A stretch of DNA of 64,000 nt from Planctomycetaceae bacterium (lineage in GTDB: Bacteria; Planctomycetota; Planctomycetia; Planctomycetales; Planctomycetaceae). The stretch covers positions 29,310 through 93,309 of the forward strand of contig PBSL01000001.1 in NCBI GenBank assembly GCA_002726205.1, in the 5' to 3' direction. Below, in pieces: positions 8,264 through 17,990 of this stretch. The stretch's first letter is position 1, and every line of letters begins with the position of its first letter. The notes under the pieces are model-generated. The model ran no database searches, had not been told where the DNA came from, and saw only the letters and a list, made by a program, of their open reading frames with translations. The position numbers and the translations under genes were made by a program.

Positions 8264-9384
8264 GTTTCCACGTTCGGAGCACACCACGTCGCAAACGTGC
8301 CGCAGGCCAGGATTGGCGACCAGGCAGCAACATCGGCGGAAATCATGTGGATGCTGGCCAGGTAAAGGCAGGTTTCACCAAGGCCGAGGGTCACGAGCAT
8401 CGCCACCACACCCACGGCCAGGTTGGCCACCAGCCCGCATCCTTCACGGCGGACCAGGAACGGCACGACCAGAAAGACCGCACACACGTTCAGCAAGGGT
8501 CGTGTCAACCTCGCGTGCAGAGCCAGCACCTGTCCATGAGCCGATCGTGTGGTCTGCGAGGGATTGCGGACACGCCGGTACAAGTCGGGGGTCGAAAGAA
8601 ACCGGCCCGTATCAGCCTTGTCGCTCAGTTGATCGGGAGTGACACCGGAAACAACGAAAACCGTCGTGCGACGAGCCCCCACTCGAACCACGTCTCGCCC
8701 CGGCCCCGTCAAAGTCAGCTTGTCGGGTTTGGGTGTCAACCCACCAAGCAGCCAACCCGACTGACCGTCGGGACCGTCGACCAGGAAACGTGCCCGCTTC
8801 GCTTTCAGCGTTGTCAGACGAGCGACGATATCGGGAACCGGGAGAACGAATTCGGCATTTTCCAGACGCGAAGAGGCCGGAAACAGCCGTTTCGCTGAAA
8901 TCAGGACATGCGTGGCGAAATCCCGCGTCGGACGAACGTTGACACCGTACTCCACGTCACGACCACGTGGTGCCTGTAGCATTGGTGCAATTCTCGGCAG
9001 CAGACATTCCTGATTGGCAATCATCGCGGCGTTGACCATCACCACCCCGAGCACCAGAGGCAGCACAACGCGATAAAGCGGGACACCGGCGGCCAGCAAC
9101 GGATGCAGTTCACCGGTTCGCTGGACCATCGACAGTACGACCATCACCGCCAGAACACACAGAACATGCCCGGCGGTTCCCAGGAACAAGATCGCTTGAC
9201 AGGCGTAATAAACGCCCATCCGTTTGGCGATCGGCCAGATCTCACCTTCCGGACTTACCTTCAAGAACTCGTCGGCATTCGTGAACGCGTCGAAAACAAA
9301 AAACACGCCCAGGGTGCCCAGAAAGCACACGAGGAAGGCATAAAAGAACCGCTTCAGTAGATAGCGGTCGAAGGTCGTCAGCAC
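8260..9384 (-). CDS. LptF/LptG-family permease (LPS export)
   Basis: The 374-aa product begins with FDRYLLKRFFYAFLVCFLGTLGVF, the typical first helix of LptF/LptG/YjgP permeases. Two further helices, a periplasmic beta-rich domain (about residues 150-280) and three C-terminal helices follow. The GTG at 9384 is chosen because an in-frame start at 9507 would fall inside a near-consensus promoter (9479-9507). These permeases form the membrane part of the ABC exporter that moves LPS from the inner membrane. Only one copy is seen and no LptB or LptC gene lies nearby. Its convergent position beside the lpx block fits an LPS role. Confidence 0.83.
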   Translation of the reverse strand: MLTTFDRYLLKRFFYAFLVCFLGTLGVFFVFDAFTNADEFLKVSPEGEIWPIAKRMGVYYACQAILFLGTAGHVLCVLAVMVVLSMVQRTGELHPLLAAGVPLYRVVLPLVLGVVMVNAAMIANQECLLPRIAPMLQAPRGRDVEYGVNVRPTRDFATHVLISAKRLFPASSRLENAEFVLPVPDIVARLTTLKAKRARFLVDGPDGQSGWLLGGLTPKPDKLTLTGPGRDVVRVGARRTTVFVVSGVTPDQLSDKADTGRFLSTPDLYRRVRNPSQTTRSAHGQVLALHARLTRPLLNVCAVFLVVPFLVRREGCGLVANLAVGVVAMLVTLGLGETCLYLASIHMISADVAAWSPILACGTFATWCAPNVET

Positions 9385-9478
9385 GATGGACGTCTTCCCT
9401 GCTCTCACGTCAGAAGAACGATTTGCGCTCGGGCGAGACTTCCTTTCCCAAGGATCGCACAAACCGGGACGATGCGGG

Positions 9479-9507
9479 ATTACATGCTGTGTTCCAACAC
9501 CTGTCAA
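9479..9507 (-). promoter_or_regulatory. Near-consensus sigma70 promoter for the LptF/G-like gene
   Basis: On the minus strand TTGACA (complement of 9502-9507) and TGTAAT (complement of 9479-9484) are separated by exactly 17 bp. An inverted repeat (GTGTT-CC-AACAC on the plus strand, 9489-9500) lies in the spacer and could be an operator. The predicted leader to the GTG at 9384 is about 85 nt. Confidence 0.55.
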
Positions 9508-9590
9508 GATCGATCATGCCGTGGTCGCGTCCTTGCAAGGCCGTTAGTCTGGACTGAACTCTCTACGGACCAACACCGCCGGTCACCGCC

Positions 9591-10766
9591 ATGCCACGCT
9601 GGAGAAGACCGTTTCGCACACTGACATTGGCGACAGCCACGATTCTGCTTGTGGCTGTCGCCGTGTGGGCCTGGCCACGATGGCAGCGTGCCAACGACCT
9701 CGACCATCTTCAGCGACGCGGCGCGATCTTTGACTCCCGGTCACGACATCCCTCGTGGATGAAACTGGAGGGTCTGTCGCTGAGCCCCAACGATCTCACT
9801 CGCCTGGCCAGGATTGATTCCATCGAAGACCTTGTCCTCGACGAATCCTCGCTCGGCAATCCCGACCTCGAGTCGCTCACCAAGCTCACGCACCTGAGGC
9901 GACTTTCCCTGAATCGCACCGGAATCGGCGACGAGGGACTTCGCCACCTCTCCGCGTTGCCGCACCTGAAGATTCTGTTGCTCGACTCGGCCTATCGAGT
10001 CACCGATGCCGGGCTCCTTCACATCGCCGCTCTCGCCCGACTCGAGGAATTCAGCATCAGGGACACCGCCATGTCACTGGCAGCGTTGATCGCTCTTTCG
10101 GAGAAACACAGCACGCTGCAGATCAATTCCAGCCACGGAGTGCTCGGTGATCGCAAGCTGGCACTTTCGGGAACCGCGATCGGTGACGAGGGTCTGATCC
10201 GGCTTCACGACGCCATCGAACTGGAAGGCCTCGAACTGCCGTCCCGGATCACCGACACGGGACTCGTCCACCTGCATGGGCTAATCCGACTGCGGTTCCT
10301 TGTCCTGGCCGGTACCGCCATCACCGACAGCGGACTGGCCCCCTTGGCAAAGCGGTTGGGACGCCTGGAAGAACTTGACCTTTCCGGCTGCCGGCAGCTG
10401 ACCGACCCCGGACTGGCCGTGCTGTCACAACTGGTATCGCTTCGTCAGTTGACACTCGACGGAACCTCAGCCGGACCCAAGTTTCTGATCGCACTCTCTG
10501 CTCGAACACAACTCGAGTCACTGTCGCTGGGGCGTTGCCCACGGATCAACGACAAGACGCTGCTGGCCGGTTTCGGGAGCGGGCAATGGCCCCGACTGAA
10601 GTTCCTGCGGCTCAACGGCACGTCGGTAACCGACCGCGGGATACAGTCGATCAACCTCGAGTGTGTCCCGGCATTGGAGGGCCTCGACCTGCAGGACACC
10701 GCCACAACCGGACCCGCCATCCGCGACCTCCGCCAAAGGCTGCCCGGCTGCCGTGTTCTCCGCTAG
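9591..10766 (+). CDS. Membrane-anchored or secreted leucine-rich-repeat protein
   Basis: The 391-aa protein starts with a basic stretch and one hydrophobic helix (residues 11-29, uncleaved anchor or signal). From about residue 55 to the end it consists of repeats of roughly 24 residues with the pattern L..L.L..T.I.D.GL..L, for example HLRRLSLNRTGIGDEGLRHL. This is the cysteine-containing/bacterial LRR type abundant in Planctomycetes. It probably acts as a protein-binding scaffold outside the cytoplasm; no enzymatic domain is visible. Its stop codon shares a CTAG with the stop of the convergent NHL gene. Confidence 0.8.
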   Translation: MPRWRRPFRTLTLATATILLVAVAVWAWPRWQRANDLDHLQRRGAIFDSRSRHPSWMKLEGLSLSPNDLTRLARIDSIEDLVLDESSLGNPDLESLTKLTHLRRLSLNRTGIGDEGLRHLSALPHLKILLLDSAYRVTDAGLLHIAALARLEEFSIRDTAMSLAALIALSEKHSTLQINSSHGVLGDRKLALSGTAIGDEGLIRLHDAIELEGLELPSRITDTGLVHLHGLIRLRFLVLAGTAITDSGLAPLAKRLGRLEELDLSGCRQLTDPGLAVLSQLVSLRQLTLDGTSAGPKFLIALSARTQLESLSLGRCPRINDKTLLAGFGSGQWPRLKFLRLNGTSVTDRGIQSINLECVPALEGLDLQDTATTGPAIRDLRQRLPGCRVLR

Positions 10767-11632
10767 AGATCACGCACGCGGACAAATTTCTTCAGCTGGC
10801 CGTCGGTCGCGACTTCGCTCACGTACAGGTCACCCCGACTGTCCCCCCAGATGCCGTGGGGCGCCGCGACGAACTGCTCGGGGGCCTCACCAGCCTCACC
10901 CCATTGGCTGAGCACGTTGTTGTTGCGATCGAGAATTGTCACGCGATGGCCGACCTCGGCCATGTAGATCGTCTCGTCCTGGTCAAACCACAACTTGTCG
11001 GGACGAAGGTAACCGGGCCACTCCTCGAGGAACGTCCCCTCACCATCGAACAACTGGATCCTGTTGTTTTCACGGTCACAGATGTAGACCCGATAGTCGC
11101 TGTCAACCCAGACAGAATGGACGAGGTCGAACTGCCCCGGCCCCGTCCCCGGCTCTCCCCAACTCTTGATCAGCACACCATCGGGCGAGAACTTGTGGAC
11201 CTTGTGGTTGACGTATCCGTCGCTGACGAACAGGCACCCGTCCGGCGCAATGGCCAGGTCGGTCGGGCGATTAAACGGTCGGCCGGGCGGACGTGGGACC
11301 CCCGGTGTTCCCAGTGTCCACTGCAACTCGCCGGCGGAATTAAACTTGTAGACGCAATGGCCCAGCCACTCGGTCAGGTACACGTTGTCGTCGCCGTCGA
11401 TGTAGATGCCATGGGCATTCTCCGGCACAAGCACCGTGTCCTCCCAACTCTCCAGGACATTCCCCTCGGTATCGAAAATCACCAGGGGGTGGTCGCTGCG
11501 ACTGGAGACGATCACTCGATCCCGGCTGTCGACGGCCACACCCGGCACCCAGCCGAACGTCCATCCTTCCGGCAACCTGGCCCAGTCAGCAATCACGTCG
11601 AACTGAAACTCCCCCTGGCCGACCCGCGACAT
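10763..11632 (-). CDS. NHL-repeat six-bladed beta-propeller protein
   Basis: The 289-aa product is read from the ATG at 11632, preceded by AGGGAG at good spacing. NHL blades recur throughout, for example GVAVDSRDRVIVSSRS, FVSDGYVNHKVHKFSPDG and ICDRENNRIQLFDGEG. The repeat layout resembles the propeller of peptidyl-hydroxyglycine lyase-like and SMP-30-like proteins. No signal peptide is present, so it is either cytosolic or starts further upstream. Substrate and role are unknown. It is divergent from the luciferase-like gene across a 200-bp gap. Confidence 0.75.
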   Translation of the reverse strand: MSRVGQGEFQFDVIADWARLPEGWTFGWVPGVAVDSRDRVIVSSRSDHPLVIFDTEGNVLESWEDTVLVPENAHGIYIDGDDNVYLTEWLGHCVYKFNSAGELQWTLGTPGVPRPPGRPFNRPTDLAIAPDGCLFVSDGYVNHKVHKFSPDGVLIKSWGEPGTGPGQFDLVHSVWVDSDYRVYICDRENNRIQLFDGEGTFLEEWPGYLRPDKLWFDQDETIYMAEVGHRVTILDRNNNVLSQWGEAGEAPEQFVAAPHGIWGDSRGDLYVSEVATDGQLKKFVRVRDL

Positions 11633-11832
11633 GTCGTGCTCCCTGTTATCTTGACCGTGGTCGCCTGATCCGAGGCTACATCCAGGACCGGATCCGTCCT
11701 GTGGCATACCGTGCGGGCAATGGTTGTTCAAGCGACATTCCGCGGGTTTGACTTCCGTGTATGGTTTGACGCCGACCCCCGATTCCACAAAATACGCTCG
11801 GGACGTTCGTGCTTCTTCTTACGAGTCACACC

Positions 11833-12954
11833 ATGCCCGATCCGTCAAGGACAGCCGTCGACTATGGCATGTTCATCATGCCCTTCCATGACCCCGACAA
11901 ACCCCTCGGCCAGTGCTACGACGAAGACCTCGAGCTGATCGTGCGTGCCGAGGAACTGGGGTTCTCGGAATTCTGGATCGGCGAGCATCACACGATGCAG
12001 TACGAGAACATCGTCAGCCCCGAGATGTTTATCTGCCGTGCCCTGGGCGAGACCAGCACGATCCGATTGGGGCCGGCCCCTGTCTGCCTGAACAACCATC
12101 ATCCCGCCGCGGTGGCCGGACGCCTGGCCTTTCTCGATCACCTGGCAAAGGGACGGCTCAACCTCTGTTTCGGACCCGGCAGCGTAACGGCCGACATGGA
12201 ACTCTTCGGGGTCGATCCGAAGAACAATCCCCGGATGGTCAAGGAAGCCATCAGCACCATCCTCACACTCTGGAGCAGCGATCCACCCTACGAGATTGAT
12301 GGTGAATTCTGGCCAATCCGGCTGGTCGACCACGTCGACCCGGAGACGCGGATCGGCTACATCCACAAACCGCTCCAGCAACCACATCCCCCGATCGCAA
12401 TCCCCGCGATGAGCCGCAACTCGCCAAGCATGAAACTGGCCGGAGCCGCGGGATACCAGCCGTTTGGACATTGCCTGGTCACCGGCAACGTCCTCCGTGA
12501 TTTCTGGGATACCTACGAAGAAGCCGGCCAGGCAGCCGGACGCACTCTGTCACGACGGGACTACAAGGTGGCGCGGTCGATCTTCCTGGCCGACACGACC
12601 GCCGAAGCCGAACAACTGGCGAGAACGAATTCTCTCGGCCGCAACTACGAGTACATCGGGCGACTCTTTGACAAGGGACTCGGCCGCAAGATCTACAAGC
12701 GTGATCTCGACATGCCCGATTCCGAATGCAATCTCGATTTTCTGATGACCGAGCAGATCATTGCCGGCGATGTCGACACCGCGTTGCAGCGATTGTTGCA
12801 ACTGTGGGAGGAAGTCGGCGACTTTGGGACACTGGTCCTGATGAGCTACGACTGGGACGACAAGGCTTCCTGGTTGCGAAGCATGGACCTGTTCGCCAAC
12901 GAATTGATGCCGGCCCTGAACCGGGCCGTGGGTGTCTCGGTCCAGCCGGACTAG
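11833..12954 (+). CDS. Luciferase-like (LLM class) flavin-dependent oxidoreductase
   Basis: The 373-aa protein has the TIM-barrel start of bacterial luciferase-like monooxygenases (YGMFIMPFHDPDKP), the EFWIGEHH motif, and GRLNLCFGPGS for flavin/phosphate contacts. Its overall layout is closest to proteins annotated as limonene-type monooxygenases. FMNH2 would come from a separate reductase; the substrate is unknown. The ATG at 11833 is used; an upstream in-frame start at 11809 would add eight unlikely residues. A TTGACG at 11766 with a weak AAATAC downstream may be the promoter. The DUF1501 gene follows 46 bp later. Confidence 0.85.
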   Translation: MPDPSRTAVDYGMFIMPFHDPDKPLGQCYDEDLELIVRAEELGFSEFWIGEHHTMQYENIVSPEMFICRALGETSTIRLGPAPVCLNNHHPAAVAGRLAFLDHLAKGRLNLCFGPGSVTADMELFGVDPKNNPRMVKEAISTILTLWSSDPPYEIDGEFWPIRLVDHVDPETRIGYIHKPLQQPHPPIAIPAMSRNSPSMKLAGAAGYQPFGHCLVTGNVLRDFWDTYEEAGQAAGRTLSRRDYKVARSIFLADTTAEAEQLARTNSLGRNYEYIGRLFDKGLGRKIYKRDLDMPDSECNLDFLMTEQIIAGDVDTALQRLLQLWEEVGDFGTLVLMSYDWDDKASWLRSMDLFANELMPALNRAVGVSVQPD

Positions 12955-13000
12955 CTGGTTTCACGTTTTCCTCACGCCGACGGTGTGGTCTAATGCAGTG

Positions 13001-14362
13001 ATGGATTCTCCTTCCACAGCACTCGTCTCACGCCGCGACCTCTTGAGTGTCGGGGCCCTCGGACTGACTGGCGTGACCCTGCCCGGTCTGCTTGCCGCCC
13101 GCGAATCGACGGTGGCCCGCGGCGCTCGCCCTTCGGCCGACGCCTGCATCCTGATTCATCTCAATGGCGGCCCACCGCACCTGGATATGTGGGATCCCAA
13201 GCCTCTTGCCGCGGCGGGGATTCGTGGCGAGTTTTCGCCGATCGCCAGTTCGATCCCGGGATATCGCGTCGGGGAACTCCTGCCGAAACTTGCGCGACAG
13301 ATGCACCAGGCGACCATCGTGCGGTCGATGCACCACAGCGTGAACAACTCCCACGCCGCCGCCGTGTACTGTTCACTGACCGGTCACGACCGCGGGGAGC
13401 AGGGCGGTGGCACCAAGCAGACCGATCACCCTTCGCCCGGTTCGATCGTCACGGCACTGCGACCGCCCCAGCAGGTGGTTGTCCCGCATGTCACATTGCC
13501 CTACATGACCCAGGAGGGACGGGGGGGGCCACCCCAGCCCGGATTTTTTGGAGGGTTTCTTGGCCGGGCTCACGATCCGTTGTTTGTCCTCCGCGACCCC
13601 AACGCGGCCGACTTTGGCGTCCCGGAACTGACGCTGCAGGCGGGGGTCTCCGCACAACGACTCTCGGTTCGGCGACGTCTCTTTGATGACCTCAACCGCC
13701 GCAGCGGACTCGGGCCCGGTAACCGTCCGGCGAGGTCTATGAACCTCTTCCAGGGCCGCGCTCTGGACCTGTTGACTTCCGAGGGCACGCAACGGGCTTT
13801 TCGGATCGTCGAGGAGCCCGACAAGGTGCGTGACGCATTCGGCCGCAACATCTACGGCCAGAGTACCCTGCTGGCCCGTCGGCTGATCCAGGCCGGAACC
13901 CGCATGGTGACACTTTCCTGGGCCCCGGACGCTAATGCCACCTGGGACACCCATACCAGCAACTTCAAGAGGCTCCGTGGCAGCTTGTTGCCGCAATTCG
14001 ACGCCGCCGCCAGCAGCCTGATCGAGGACCTGTCGGATCGGGGCATGCTCGATCGAACGCTGGTCGCCATCCTTGGTGATTTCGGACGAACGCCGAAGAT
14101 CAATCCACGAGCCGGCCGTGACCACTGGAACTACTGCTACAGCCTGATGCTGGTTGGCGGTGGCTTCCAGAAGGGCCTGGTTCACGGAAGCAGCGACCGC
14201 ATCGGGGGGTTCCCCAACAACGACCCCCTGGTTCCCGGTGATATCATCTCGACCATCTTCCACTGCCTGGGAATCAGCCACGACGGGATTATCTACGATC
14301 GCCTGGACCGCCCCTATCGCGTGGTCCCCACCGGTGATCTCCAACGCGGCCTGCTCACCTGA
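13001..14362 (+). CDS. DUF1501 domain-containing secreted protein (Tat leader)
   Basis: The 453-aa product begins with [15 protein letters not shown], a twin-arginine leader followed by a hydrophobic segment. The body carries DUF1501 landmarks of the alkaline-phosphatase-like fold: [19 protein letters not shown], the [13 protein letters not shown] region, [20 protein letters not shown] and [13 protein letters not shown]1501 proteins are hugely expanded in Planctomycetes, often beside DUF1553/1549 genes, and are thought to act on sulfated or other exported substrates; no biochemical activity can be assigned here. A run of eight G residues at 13521-13528 lies inside the gene. The usual cytochrome-bearing partner is absent. 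Confidence 0.88.
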   Translation: MDSPSTALVSRRDLLSVGALGLTGVTLPGLLAARESTVARGARPSADACILIHLNGGPPHLDMWDPKPLAAAGIRGEFSPIASSIPGYRVGELLPKLARQMHQATIVRSMHHSVNNSHAAAVYCSLTGHDRGEQGGGTKQTDHPSPGSIVTALRPPQQVVVPHVTLPYMTQEGRGGPPQPGFFGGFLGRAHDPLFVLRDPNAADFGVPELTLQAGVSAQRLSVRRRLFDDLNRRSGLGPGNRPARSMNLFQGRALDLLTSEGTQRAFRIVEEPDKVRDAFGRNIYGQSTLLARRLIQAGTRMVTLSWAPDANATWDTHTSNFKRLRGSLLPQFDAAASSLIEDLSDRGMLDRTLVAILGDFGRTPKINPRAGRDHWNYCYSLMLVGGGFQKGLVHGSSDRIGGFPNNDPLVPGDIISTIFHCLGISHDGIIYDRLDRPYRVVPTGDLQRGLLT

Positions 14363-14383
14363 ATCGGCCACGCTCGAGCATCC

Positions 14384-14412
14384 TTGTCGGTCGTGGAATC
14401 CCTCACTAGACT
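14384..14412 (+). promoter_or_regulatory. Putative promoter of gapA
   Basis: TTGTCG at 14384-14389 and TAGACT at 14407-14412 are 17 bp apart. They lie in the 94-bp gap before the GAPDH gene. The leader to the GTG start would be about 38 nt and includes the AGGAG ribosome site near 14443-14447. Confidence 0.45.
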
Positions 14413-14456
14413 GGAGGGTTTCCGCGACATTTTCCGAGTATCCAGGAGTCTTGGCC

Positions 14457-15476
14457 GTGACAGTGAAGGTGGGAATCAACGGTTTTGGTCGGATTGGTCG
14501 AATCACGTTTCGGGCACTCGCGGCCCGAGGTGACGAATTTGAGGTCGTGGGAATCAACGACCTCGGCGAGACCTCCGCACTGGCCAACCTGCTGAAATAT
14601 GACAGCACCCAGGGCCGCTTTCCAGGCACCGTCGAGGTCGATGGGGACTCGATGATCGTCAACGGGCGAACCGTCACGATCTGTGCCGAACGAGATCCCG
14701 GGAATCTGCCCTGGGGCGATCTGGGTGTCGATGTTGCGTTGGAATCGACCGGATTCTTCACGAACCGTGCCGCCGACGGCAAACCTGGCTACGACAGTCA
14801 CCTGGCTGCCGGTGCCCGTAAGGTGGTGCTCTCGGCCCCGGCCAAGGATGCGCCCGACCTGACCGTCGTCCAGGGCGTCAACGATGATCAGCTTTCGGCC
14901 GATCATCTCTGCGTTTCCAATGCCAGTTGTACCACCAACTGCCTGGCGCCAATGGTCAAGATCCTGCACGAGAACTTCGGTCTCGATCATGGGCTGATGA
15001 CGACCGTGCACGCCTACACCAACGACCAGCGGATCAGTGACCAGTTGCACAGTGATCCACGTCGGGCACGTGCCGCCGCGGCCAACATCATCCCCACATC
15101 GACCGGTGCCGCCAAGGCCGTTGGCCTGGTCCTGCCTGAACTCAACGGCAAGCTCACCGGAATCAGCCTGCGGGTCCCGGTCCTCTCGGGCAGCATTACC
15201 GACCTGGTGGCCACCCTCGACCAGGATGCCAGCGTCGAAGCCATCAACTCTGCGATGCAGGATGCTGCCAACGGAGCCCTGGCCGGAATCATGGAATACA
15301 CCACCGACCCGATTGTCTCCAGCGATGTCATCGGAAACACCCACAGTTGCATCCTTGATGGCAGCTGGACCACCCGGATCGGACAGAACATGGTCAAGTT
15401 GCTGGGTTGGTACGACAACGAATACGGTTACTCGAATCGAACCGCCGACCTGATTGCCAAAATGGCCACTCTCTGA
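14457..15476 (+). CDS. gapA: Glyceraldehyde-3-phosphate dehydrogenase, type I
   Basis: The 339-aa enzyme oxidises and phosphorylates glyceraldehyde-3-phosphate in glycolysis. It shows [17 protein letters not shown] at the NAD-binding end and an aspartate in GINDLGE consistent with NAD preference. The catalytic [12 protein letters not shown] and the C-terminal NEYGYSNR are also present. The GTG at 14457 is the start because AGGAG lies 8 bp upstream; a nearer in-frame TTG is only 2 bp from that site. Length matches the family. It is preceded by its own putative promoter, so it is probably transcribed separately from the DUF1501 gene. Confidence 0.95.
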   Translation: MTVKVGINGFGRIGRITFRALAARGDEFEVVGINDLGETSALANLLKYDSTQGRFPGTVEVDGDSMIVNGRTVTICAERDPGNLPWGDLGVDVALESTGFFTNRAADGKPGYDSHLAAGARKVVLSAPAKDAPDLTVVQGVNDDQLSADHLCVSNASCTTNCLAPMVKILHENFGLDHGLMTTVHAYTNDQRISDQLHSDPRRARAAAANIIPTSTGAAKAVGLVLPELNGKLTGISLRVPVLSGSITDLVATLDQDASVEAINSAMQDAANGALAGIMEYTTDPIVSSDVIGNTHSCILDGSWTTRIGQNMVKLLGWYDNEYGYSNRTADLIAKMATL

Positions 15477-15766
15477 GCGTCTCCACACACAAAACACAAT
15501 CCAACCCGGACTCCTCTTCAGGATTCCACTGGACGCGCTTTACCACCTCGGTCAGAATGGCGTCGTCGCGGATCGCCTGGCGTGGGTTTTCACTCCGGCG
15601 ACTGCATCGGCGGTTCAATCACCCGAGTCGATCCTGGAGTACCGGTTCTTGCGAGCGACCGCAGGGAACGCGGGGGCCAACCGCCACGACTCATCACTAC
15701 TTGGCTGGATGATCAACCGTCACGTTGACCCAGCAGCACCGGTGTCCACGCCGGATGGAAACGTCC
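15477..15766 (+). other. Intergenic region gapA-rpe, nothing recognised
   Basis: This 290-bp stretch is one of the longest gene-free gaps in the window. I find no convincing promoter pair, tRNA, hairpin with T-tract, or small coding frame. It presumably holds the gapA terminator and the promoter of the rpe operon in forms I cannot recognise. Confidence 0.4.
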
Positions 15767-16480
15767 ATGAGCCGCCAGGATCTCTTGGAGATCTATCGAT
15801 CTGCCACACCGGTCATCGCCCCGTCGATGCTTGGGTGCGATTTCGGCAACCTCCACCGCGAGGTGGAGTTGCTCACGGCGGCCGGAGCCCCAATGCTGCA
15901 CCTGGACGTGATGGATGGCCATTTCGTTCCCAACCTCACCTACGGCCCGGTTGTCATCCGACAACTTCGTTCGCTGACGCGATTGCCGCTGGACGCACAC
16001 CTGATGATCAGCGATCCGGCACAATACCTTGACGAGTTCCTTGACGCCGGCTGCGACGGGATCACTGTTCACGTTGAGTGTTTCTCAGACTCAAGAACTG
16101 CGATGGCTGACGTTCTCGAACGGATCCAGGCCGCCGGTGCGGTTGCCGGAATCGCCGTCAATCCCTCAACTCCGATCACCGAAATCCAGCCCCTGCTGAA
16201 CCACACCGACCAGGTGTTGATCATGAGTGTCGAACCGGGATTTGGTGGGCAGGCCTTTCAGGTGGAGTCGCTTGAGAAACTCCGGCAGCTGAGCGAAACA
16301 GACAAGATCATCGCCATTGACGGAGGGATCGGCCCGGAGACCATCGGTTTGGCTTACGCCGCCGGTGCACGGATGTTTGTTTGTGGGAGTGCAATCTTCG
16401 ACGCCCCGGACTACTCCGCGGCCCTGCAAACGCTGCGTAGCGCAGCAACCTCCGTCACGACCGTCCAGGAGGCTTGTTGA
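15767..16480 (+). CDS. rpe: Ribulose-phosphate 3-epimerase
   Basis: The 237-aa TIM-barrel enzyme interconverts ribulose-5-phosphate and xylulose-5-phosphate in the pentose phosphate pathway. Seen motifs are IAPSMLGCDFGNL, the metal/catalytic LHLDVMDGHFVPNLTYGP, DAHLMISDP, ITVHVE, MSVEPGFGGQ and the phosphate-binding AIDGGI with GSAIF. ATG 15767 is preferred, but ATG 15755 four codons earlier is also possible. The next gene starts 4 bp after the stop, so this is the first gene of a tight five-gene operon that runs to tsaB. Confidence 0.92.
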   Translation: MSRQDLLEIYRSATPVIAPSMLGCDFGNLHREVELLTAAGAPMLHLDVMDGHFVPNLTYGPVVIRQLRSLTRLPLDAHLMISDPAQYLDEFLDAGCDGITVHVECFSDSRTAMADVLERIQAAGAVAGIAVNPSTPITEIQPLLNHTDQVLIMSVEPGFGGQAFQVESLEKLRQLSETDKIIAIDGGIGPETIGLAYAAGARMFVCGSAIFDAPDYSAALQTLRSAATSVTTVQEAC

Positions 16481-16484
16481 GCCG

Positions 16485-17144
16485 ATGCCTATCATCGCGA
16501 TTGTCCGGCCAGGCTGTACGGGCTTTGACGAACAGAGTCGCATCCAGGGCAACCTGGATTTGCCGCTGAACGATCGTGGTCGGGATCAACTTGCCGCAAC
16601 GATCACTCAGCTTCAGCCCTGGCCGCTGGATGCCCTTCTCACGTCACGACTGGACCCGGCCCGAACAACGGCGGAGTCGATCGGAGAGGAGCTCCAGGTA
16701 TCGGTTCGATTTCATGAGGACTTGAGGAACGTCGACCAGGGACTCTGGCAAGGACTGTCACTGGATGAGATCCGGCGTACCTCACCCAAGGTCCTCAAGC
16801 AGTGGCAGGAATCGCCGGAGACGGTCCGCCCCCCGGAAGGTGAAACCATCCAGGAGGCCCTCGCCCGCGCGCTCAAGGTGCTGGAAAAGCCTCTAAAACG
16901 TGAGGAGTCGATCGCCGTCGTGACGTCGGAACCGCTAGCCACACTGCTGGGCTGCGCTATCACGGCAACACAGCCCGAATTCGATTCGGTCGCCGGTTGC
17001 TGCTGTTCAGAGGACCTCGTTGCCATCTATTCGACCAATGGACGTCTGCCCCGAACCGATCCGAAACAGCCGTGGCGGACAATGTCCGCCACGGGCAGCC
17101 TGCTGACTTTCTCCGAAACACACGGGGGTCGTCAGAATGGCTAA
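16485..17144 (+). CDS. Histidine-phosphatase-fold protein lacking the catalytic residues
   Basis: The 219-aa product aligns by eye along its length with phosphoglycerate-mutase/histidine phosphatases: strand 1, then [41 protein letters not shown] and [11 protein letters not shown]. The defining RHG(E)T motif, however, reads RPGCT, with the phosphorylated histidine replaced by proline (CCA codon). The usual second histidine in SHG reads SEP, and the acid of the REIDFG loop is also missing. It should not work as a phosphatase and may be a binding or regulatory pseudo-enzyme. It starts 4 bp after rpe and overlaps accD by 8 bp. Confidence 0.8.
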   Translation: MPIIAIVRPGCTGFDEQSRIQGNLDLPLNDRGRDQLAATITQLQPWPLDALLTSRLDPARTTAESIGEELQVSVRFHEDLRNVDQGLWQGLSLDEIRRTSPKVLKQWQESPETVRPPEGETIQEALARALKVLEKPLKREESIAVVTSEPLATLLGCAITATQPEFDSVAGCCCSEDLVAIYSTNGRLPRTDPKQPWRTMSATGSLLTFSETHGGRQNG

Positions 17145-17982
17145 GTCCAACGTCAAGTCCTGGTTGAAACACGAGGAACGCACGAAGCGTGGTGTTCCCG
17201 AGGGGCTGTGGTTGCGCTGTGATGGGTGCGGCGGAACGGTGTTCCGCAAGCAGGTGGAAGACAATCTCGACGTCTGCCCCGAGTGCGAGCATCATTTCTA
17301 CGTTTCAGCACATCGACGAATCCGTCAACTGCTCGATGAAGACAGTTTCGAGGAGTGGTATACGGAGTTGAGCCCCTCCGACCCGCTGGAGTTCGCCGAC
17401 AAGAAACCCTACCACCAGCGACTGAAATCCGAGCAGGCCAAGACCGGCCTCACCGAGGCCTGTGTCGTCGGCCGGGCCTACATGCGAGGTCGACCGCTCG
17501 TGTTCGGCCTGACCGATGCCGGCTTTATCATGGGCAGCATGGGATCGGTCGTCGGCGAAAAGCTGACACGGGCCATCGAAGAAGCCACACGGCTGGAGCT
17601 GCCGCTGGTGATCGTCAGTGGCTCCGGGGGTGGCGCGCGCATGCACGAGGGAATTCTCTCGTTGATGCAGATGGCCAAGGTCTCGGCGGCACTGGGCCGT
17701 TTTGACGATGCCGGCGGCCTCTTCATCTCCGTCCTGACCAATCCGACGATGGGCGGAGTTGCCGCAAGTTTTGCTTCGCTGGGAGACTTTGTGCTCGCCG
17801 AACCCAAGGCGTTGGTCGGTTTCGCCGGACCGCGTGTGATCAAGAATACGGTGAACATGGAGTTGCCCAGCGGTTTCCAGACGAGCGAGTTTCTCCTCAA
17901 GTACGGGTTCGTCGACCGCATAATTCGCCGTCACGACCTCCGCAGCGAAGTCGCTCGACTGATCGATTATTGCGGTCAATAG
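17137..17982 (+). CDS. accD: Acetyl-CoA carboxylase carboxyltransferase subunit beta
   Basis: The 281-aa product has the N-terminal zinc ribbon (cysteines 28, 31, 47 and 50, in LRCDGCGG and VCPECEHH). The crotonase-fold carboxyltransferase core follows, with [12 protein letters not shown] forming an oxyanion region and [12 protein letters not shown] later on. With AccA it transfers CO2 from biotin to acetyl-CoA, making malonyl-CoA for fatty acid synthesis. accA, accB and accC are not in this window. It overlaps the degenerate phosphatase gene by 8 bp and lies 8 bp before the kinase gene, so expression is probably coupled. Confidence 0.95.
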   Translation: MAKSNVKSWLKHEERTKRGVPEGLWLRCDGCGGTVFRKQVEDNLDVCPECEHHFYVSAHRRIRQLLDEDSFEEWYTELSPSDPLEFADKKPYHQRLKSEQAKTGLTEACVVGRAYMRGRPLVFGLTDAGFIMGSMGSVVGEKLTRAIEEATRLELPLVIVSGSGGGARMHEGILSLMQMAKVSAALGRFDDAGGLFISVLTNPTMGGVAASFASLGDFVLAEPKALVGFAGPRVIKNTVNMELPSGFQTSEFLLKYGFVDRIIRRHDLRSEVARLIDYCGQ

Positions 17983-17990
17983 GCCTGCCC

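Noticed and set aside
10535..11668. 377-codon plus-strand frame
   Set aside because: It overlaps the NHL propeller gene on the opposite strand, which has repeat blades and a good ribosome site.
13373..14782. Long open frame (469 codons) on the minus strand
   Set aside because: It lies antisense to the DUF1501 gene and the start of gapA, whose plus-strand proteins have clear motifs; its own translation shows no family features.
14406..15497. 363-codon minus-strand frame
   Set aside because: It is antisense to gapA; no motif is visible.
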